In this document: positions 60,437-64,000 of the stretch, one piece after another
How positions within the stretch are numbered: position 1 is the first letter of the stretch
Layout: every line of letters starts with the position of its first letter
NCBI GenBank assembly: GCA_046350255.1
Contig: JAXMAV010000014.1
Span: 1-64,000 of the forward strand
Origin: CALDUY01 sp046350255
Lineage (GTDB): Bacteria > Planctomycetota > Planctomycetia > Gemmatales > Gemmataceae
Direction: 5' to 3'
Length of the DNA: 64,000 bases
Position numbers and translations under genes: made by a program
The notes under the pieces: model-generated
Seen by the model: only the letters and a program-made list of their open reading frames with translations
The model's database searches: none
What the model was told of the DNA's origin: nothing

Positions 60437-61456
60437 TCAGGTGTAGACGACATCGACGCCGGTTTCGAAGACGGGGATGCGCTCGCGGTTGACCCAGGCG
60501 ACGCCGTTGTAGTAGCGTTCGCGACGGAAGCGATCGCGTCCGACGCCGCCATCGAGGTAATCGGCGGAGTTGTCGCCGCCACCGTCGAGGAGGTCGTCGC
60601 CGCCCTGGCCCCACAGGTAGTCGAGGCCCGAGCCGCCGTAGAGCTTGTCGTTGCCGTTGCCGCCCATCATGCGGTCGGTGCCGGCATCGCCGTACATGGT
60701 GTCGGCGCCGCGGCCTCCGACGATGGTGTCGTTGCCGTTGCCGCCGAAGAGGTTGTTAGTGCTGTTGTCGTCGCCGGCCCACATGCTGTCGTTGCCGTCG
60801 CCGCCGAAGAGGGTGTCCGACCCGAGGCCGCCGTCGATCTGGTCGTTGCCGGCGTCGCCCCGGAGGTCGTCGTTGCCTTCCTCGCCGAAGATGACGTCGT
60901 TGCCGTCACCTCCCTCGACCTTGTCGTTGCCCGCGCCGGCCTCGATGTAATCGTTGCCCGCGCCGGCCTTGATGATGTCGTTGCCTGCGTCGGCGTAGAT
61001 GAGATCGCGGCCCGAGCTGCCGTTGATGATGTCGTCACCCTCGCCGCCCGTCAGGACGTTCTCGGTCTTGCTGGGACCGACGGTGAGGGTGTCGTTGCCT
61101 TCCTCGCCGTCGAAATAGCCGCCGACGCCGCTGGTGAGGGTGTCGTTGCCAGTCCCGCCGTAGCCGATGGCGAAGAGCTGGGTGTTGTTGGTGAAGGTGT
61201 CGTTGCCGTCGTTACCGAAGAAGTAGACGAACTGCCCGGTGATTTCGGCCACCTTGATGCGGGTGGTGGTGGCGTTCTCCTTCACCTCGTAGTAGGCGAC
61301 GTTACTGATCGTCACCCGATCCACCGTCACGGTGTCGCTGGCATCGCTGGCGTCGATGAAGAGGTTGCCGTTGACGCTGACCGTGGTGGTCGGAGTCAGG
61401 CGGCATTCAAGGCTTTCCAGCTTGGGGCGAATCGATGACGTCCTTGACTTCTTCAC
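60437..61456 (-). CDS. RTX-type calcium-binding surface protein
   Basis: A 339-aa protein built mostly of calcium-binding nonapeptide repeats (GGxGNDxLxG type; more than 15 units such as GGDGNDVIFGEEGNDDLRG). The preferred start is GTG at 61456, which has GAGGA nine bases upstream and leads directly into KKSRTSSIRPKLESLECRL, the basic segment plus LExLExRLTP motif also found in the two giant surface proteins here. An ATG at 61516 is an alternative. Repeats bind calcium in a beta-roll and usually mark exported proteins. The end (VAWVNRERIPVFETGVDVVYT) is not repetitive. No type I secretion genes are nearby. Confidence 0.87.
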   Translation of the reverse strand: MKKSRTSSIRPKLESLECRLTPTTTVSVNGNLFIDASDASDTVTVDRVTISNVAYYEVKENATTTRIKVAEITGQFVYFFGNDGNDTFTNNTQLFAIGYGGTGNDTLTSGVGGYFDGEEGNDTLTVGPSKTENVLTGGEGDDIINGSSGRDLIYADAGNDIIKAGAGNDYIEAGAGNDKVEGGDGNDVIFGEEGNDDLRGDAGNDQIDGGLGSDTLFGGDGNDSMWAGDDNSTNNLFGGNGNDTIVGGRGADTMYGDAGTDRMMGGNGNDKLYGGSGLDYLWGQGGDDLLDGGGDNSADYLDGGVGRDRFRRERYYNGVAWVNRERIPVFETGVDVVYT

Positions 61457-61733
61457 GGGTCCATATCCTCGAAAGTGCGGGCGAACAAGAAGCATCGAAC
61501 GGGCTGGAGTCATCATGACTCGGCGATGTTTCTCGCATTTTCCTCTACCGAGGACAAGGTCAACTCCGGGCCGGCAGAGCGTCTGTACAGGCGCGGGGGA
61601 ACCCGGGTGCGTCGATGGCGGAAGATGGGCGATCTTCGCACGGCGGCGCGGTCCGGGGGGAATTCCATTGCATCGGCGCAGCACCGCGTTAGGATGAGGC
61701 CGTCCTCTGTTTGTGGAAGCCAGGGAGAGTCGT

Positions 61734-62873
61734 ATGTTCGAGGCCAGCCAATCGTCCGCAACTTCCGGAGGCCTCTCGCGGCGCGAGTTTCTGCGCACCA
61801 GCTCGCTGGGGGCCGGGGCCGCCACCCTGACCCTGGCCGGCGGCCTGCACGCGGCCCAGCCGCGCGACCTGCGCTGCATCCTGCTGTTCCTGGTCGGCGG
61901 GCCCTCGCAGCTCGATACCTGGGATCTCAAGCCCGGGGCGCCCAGCACGGTGCGCGGGCCGTTCCGCCCCATCCGCACCAGCGTGCCTGGCGTCGAGATC
62001 GCCGAGACGTTCCCGCGCATGGCCCGGCTGGCCCAGCATTACGCCGTGCTGCGTTCGCTGCATCACCCCGAAGCGCCCATTCACGAGACGGGGCAGCAAC
62101 TGCTGCAGACCGGCCGACTCTGCCGCGGCGACCACGAACAGCCGCACTTCGGCGCCGTGGTGTCACACCTGCTCGGTGGTTCTTCCAGCTCGCCGGCCTT
62201 TGCCCTGGTGCCGGGACCCATTGTCAACACGGGGGTTAGCCTCAGCCATGGGCAGGGAGCCGGTCCGCTGGGTGCGCGCCACGAGGGCGCCCACGTCGTA
62301 CCCGACCTGCGCGCCCTGGCTACCGACCCCCGGCGCGAGGCCTACGGCCAGACTGCCTTCGGCGATGCCTGCCTGACCGCACGCCGGCTGCTCGATGGCG
62401 GCACCCGCGTCGCCGTCGTCAACATGTTCACCTCGGTGTTCGACACGATCACCTGGGATTGCCACGCCGACGGCGCGGCGCTGGCTTCCTCGCTCGACGA
62501 CTATCGCGATACGCTTTGTCCCGCTTTCGACACCGCCTATGCCGCCCTTTTGCAAGACCTGCACGACCGCGGCGAACTCGACCGCACCCTGGTGGTGGCG
62601 CTGGGCGAGTTTGGGCGGACTCCCTTCCTGAATCCGCGCGGCGGGCGGGACCACTGGCCCGGCGTCTGGTCTGCCCTGTTCGCCGGTGGCGGCATCCGGG
62701 GCGGCCAGGTGATCGGCTCGTCCGACCGGCTGGGCGGCGAACCGAAGGACCGCCCCACCTCCCCTGCCGAGGTGGTGGCCACCCTCTATCACCTGCTGGG
62801 CCTGGATGGTGGGCTCCTGCTCGAAGGGAGTCCTCTGGTCGAGGCCGCCCCCATCGCCGAGCTGCTGGCCTGA
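61734..62873 (+). CDS. DUF1501 protein with Tat signal
   Basis: A 379-aa DUF1501 protein. The start at 61734 has GGGAGA six bases upstream. The twin-arginine signal is LSRREFLRTSSLGAGAATL. The body shows the family's sulfatase/phosphatase-like features: LLFLVGGPSQLDTWDLKPG, then HHPEAPIHETGQQLL and ALGEFGRTPFLN followed by GGRDHWP. DUF1501 proteins are abundant in planctomycetes and commonly encoded with DUF1549/DUF1553 cytochrome-like partners; no such partner adjoins this one. It is shorter than most members. Enzymatic activity is not established. It is divergent from the RTX gene across 277 bases. Confidence 0.9.
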   Translation: MFEASQSSATSGGLSRREFLRTSSLGAGAATLTLAGGLHAAQPRDLRCILLFLVGGPSQLDTWDLKPGAPSTVRGPFRPIRTSVPGVEIAETFPRMARLAQHYAVLRSLHHPEAPIHETGQQLLQTGRLCRGDHEQPHFGAVVSHLLGGSSSSPAFALVPGPIVNTGVSLSHGQGAGPLGARHEGAHVVPDLRALATDPRREAYGQTAFGDACLTARRLLDGGTRVAVVNMFTSVFDTITWDCHADGAALASSLDDYRDTLCPAFDTAYAALLQDLHDRGELDRTLVVALGEFGRTPFLNPRGGRDHWPGVWSALFAGGGIRGGQVIGSSDRLGGEPKDRPTSPAEVVATLYHLLGLDGGLLLEGSPLVEAAPIAELLA

Positions 62874-62900
62874 CCCAGACCCGCCGGCGGAGGAGGTTTG

Positions 62901-62906
62901 TACAAT
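62901..62906 (+). promoter_or_regulatory. Candidate -10 box TACAAT before the thioredoxin-TPR gene
   Basis: TTTGTACAATAGGG lies 54 bases before the ATG at 62961 and just after the upstream stop. No clear -35 element. Confidence 0.3.
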
Positions 62907-62960
62907 AGGGCAAGGGCTAACCCCCTCCCACTGACCGACCCTCCTGCGGAACTCCACGCG

Positions 62961-63827
62961 ATGAAGCCTACCCCCTCCTCTCCCTGGGTGAAGGACGTTA
63001 CCGAGGCCACCTTCGAGAGCGAGGTCATTCTCGCTTCCGACCAGGTGCCGGTCATCGTCGATTTCTGGTCGCCCAGCTGTCGCCCCTGCCTGATGCTCGG
63101 CCCCCTGCTCGAGAAGCTGATCAACGAGCGCCAGGGGCAGGTGCTGCTGGCCAAGGTCAACGTCGATGAGGCGCCGCAGCTGGCGCAGTACTTCCGCATC
63201 GACTCCATCCCGGCCGTCAAGGCGGTCTATCAGCGTCAGCTGGTCCACGAGTTCACCGGGCTGATTCCCGAGTCGGCCCTGCGCGAGTTCTTCGACCAGA
63301 TCTCCCCGGATGGACGCGACCCGGAGGTTGCCCAGGCCGAGGCCGCCGAGGAAGCTTCGCCCGAGCAGGCCGAGGCGATGTATCGGGACATGCTGGCCCA
63401 GGATCCGGAGAAACACGAGGCCCGGGTCGGCCTGGCGCGCGTGCTGCTTCACCTGAACCGGCTGGACGAGATTGCCGACCTGCTCGATCCGGTGGGCACC
63501 TCGGGCGACGTGGGTGCCCAGGCCGAGAGCCTGCTGGCCCAGGTCTACCTGCGGCAGCAGGGGCAGGGGTTGGATCTCGAGGCGCTGCGCCAGCGAGTGG
63601 CGGCCAACCCCAACGACGCCCAGGCGCAACTCGAACTGGGCACGGCCCTGGCCAGCCGGGGCGACTACGCCGACGCCCTGGCGGCCCTCTACGCCGCCGC
63701 CGAACGCGACTTCAAACTCGCTTCCGGCAAGGCGCGCGAGGTGATGGTGAAGATCTTCTACACCATCGGCTCGGGCGAACCCCTCGCGAACGAGTACCGG
63801 TCGAAACTGTCGCGCCTGCTGTATTGA
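62961..63827 (+). CDS. Thioredoxin-TPR protein, CnoX/YbbN-like
   Basis: A 288-aa cytoplasmic protein with an N-terminal thioredoxin domain (about 10-115) and TPR-like helices behind it. The active site is Cys40-Arg-Pro-Cys43 (SPSCRPCLMLGP), a CxxC variant of the usual CGPC; the cis-Pro segment reads RIDSIPAVKAV. The C-terminal part has YRDMLAQDPEKHEARVGLAR and the ANPNDAQAQLELGTALASRG repeat, as in the chaperedoxin CnoX, which holds unfolded proteins under oxidative stress. Start at 62961 fits the domain; a longer open frame upstream has no coding character. Confidence 0.9.
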   Translation: MKPTPSSPWVKDVTEATFESEVILASDQVPVIVDFWSPSCRPCLMLGPLLEKLINERQGQVLLAKVNVDEAPQLAQYFRIDSIPAVKAVYQRQLVHEFTGLIPESALREFFDQISPDGRDPEVAQAEAAEEASPEQAEAMYRDMLAQDPEKHEARVGLARVLLHLNRLDEIADLLDPVGTSGDVGAQAESLLAQVYLRQQGQGLDLEALRQRVAANPNDAQAQLELGTALASRGDYADALAALYAAAERDFKLASGKAREVMVKIFYTIGSGEPLANEYRSKLSRLLY

Positions 63828-63884
63828 TCCGGGAAGAGCGCGCTCGGTTCTCCACGCTGGCGCGGGGGGCTGCGCGCGTGAAAA

Positions 63885-63908
63885 GGCCCAGCGTGTGAAG
63901 GCTGGGCC
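63885..63908 (-). terminator. Rho-independent terminator of the minus-strand gene at the window end
   Basis: GGCCCAGC, an eight-base loop and GCTGGGCC form a perfect 8-bp stem. On the minus strand it is followed by four T residues (63884-63881) and lies 27 bases after the stop at 63936. Confidence 0.75.
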
Positions 63909-63935
63909 GGGGAAGAGACGGAAGGTGGCGGCAGG

Positions 63936-64000
63936 TTAGAACAGACGCGACGTGCGGTCTTCGCCGGTGGTGAAATCGACGAAGGTGTCCTGCGGGACGG
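63936..64000 (-). CDS. C-terminal end of an unidentified protein (cut by window edge)
   Basis: On the minus strand the last 21 codons of an open frame end in a TAA at 63936-63938, giving VPQDTFVDFTTGEDRTSRLF before the stop. The terminator hairpin right behind it supports a real gene end. The piece is too short to name. Confidence 0.55.
   Translation of the reverse strand, partial: VPQDTFVDFTTGEDRTSRLF

Overview
The window looks like chromosomal DNA from a planctomycete of the Gemmataceae type. Supporting traits are an ECF sigma factor carrying a membrane segment and a WD40 propeller, a Tat-exported DUF1501 protein, PqaA-like and PQQ-propeller secreted proteins, very large surface proteins with SdrD-B, Gly-rich and RTX repeats, and an unusually dense set of multi-PAS histidine kinases. 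Most of the window is GC-rich. The first ~8 kb is visibly less GC-rich and starts inside an IS701-type transposase, so it may have been acquired separately. No rRNA, tRNA or CRISPR array was seen.

Layout. 0-8 kb: partial transposase, then a tripartite RND efflux system (lipoprotein adaptor, HAE1-type pump, NodT-type outer-membrane factor) and a YceK/YidQ-like lipoprotein. 8.4-17.3 kb: ABC-F ATPase; a sigma-54 activator divergent from a three-gene operon (AhpD-like, NTF2-like, exported Asp-nucleophile alpha/beta hydrolase) that ends at a strong terminator; a PPOX-type flavoprotein; and glycogen branching enzyme GlgB with a probable GH13 remnant behind its promoter. 17.7-30.6 kb: membrane-anchored sigma factor-WD40 fusion, a 1736-aa SdrD-B/vWA surface protein, and a 1319-aa Gly-rich/RTX protein ending in an HExxH metallopeptidase-like domain.

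31-48 kb is a signalling island. On the plus strand lie a hybrid kinase, a single-domain response regulator, an SsuA/NMT1-like binding protein and a 2834-aa kinase with about 17 PAS modules. Facing them on the minus strand are a HisKA_2-type five-PAS kinase and a REC-PAS-kinase-REC protein. None of the six genes has a recognisable DNA-binding output domain. 48-64 kb: PqaA-like protein, Gln-rich secreted protein, a MetE-like methyltransferase overlapping a LOV photoreceptor kinase, a carbon-nitrogen hydrolase, a large alpha/beta hydrolase, a PQQ propeller, MoxR with a small membrane protein and a DUF58 protein, an RTX calcium-binding protein, a DUF1501 protein, a CnoX-like thioredoxin-TPR protein and the C-terminus of one more gene.

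The observations judged most worth checking are: (1) three ACGA-N4-TCGT operator-like sites plus a -24/-12 promoter between the sigma-54 activator and its divergent operon; (2) a 152-bp imperfect direct repeat, carrying a promoter and kinase start, flanking the metallopeptidase gene; (3) the LOV kinase translationally coupled to a MetE-like gene; (4) the 17-PAS kinase with its orphan binding protein. All calls come from reading the sequence; no database search was run.
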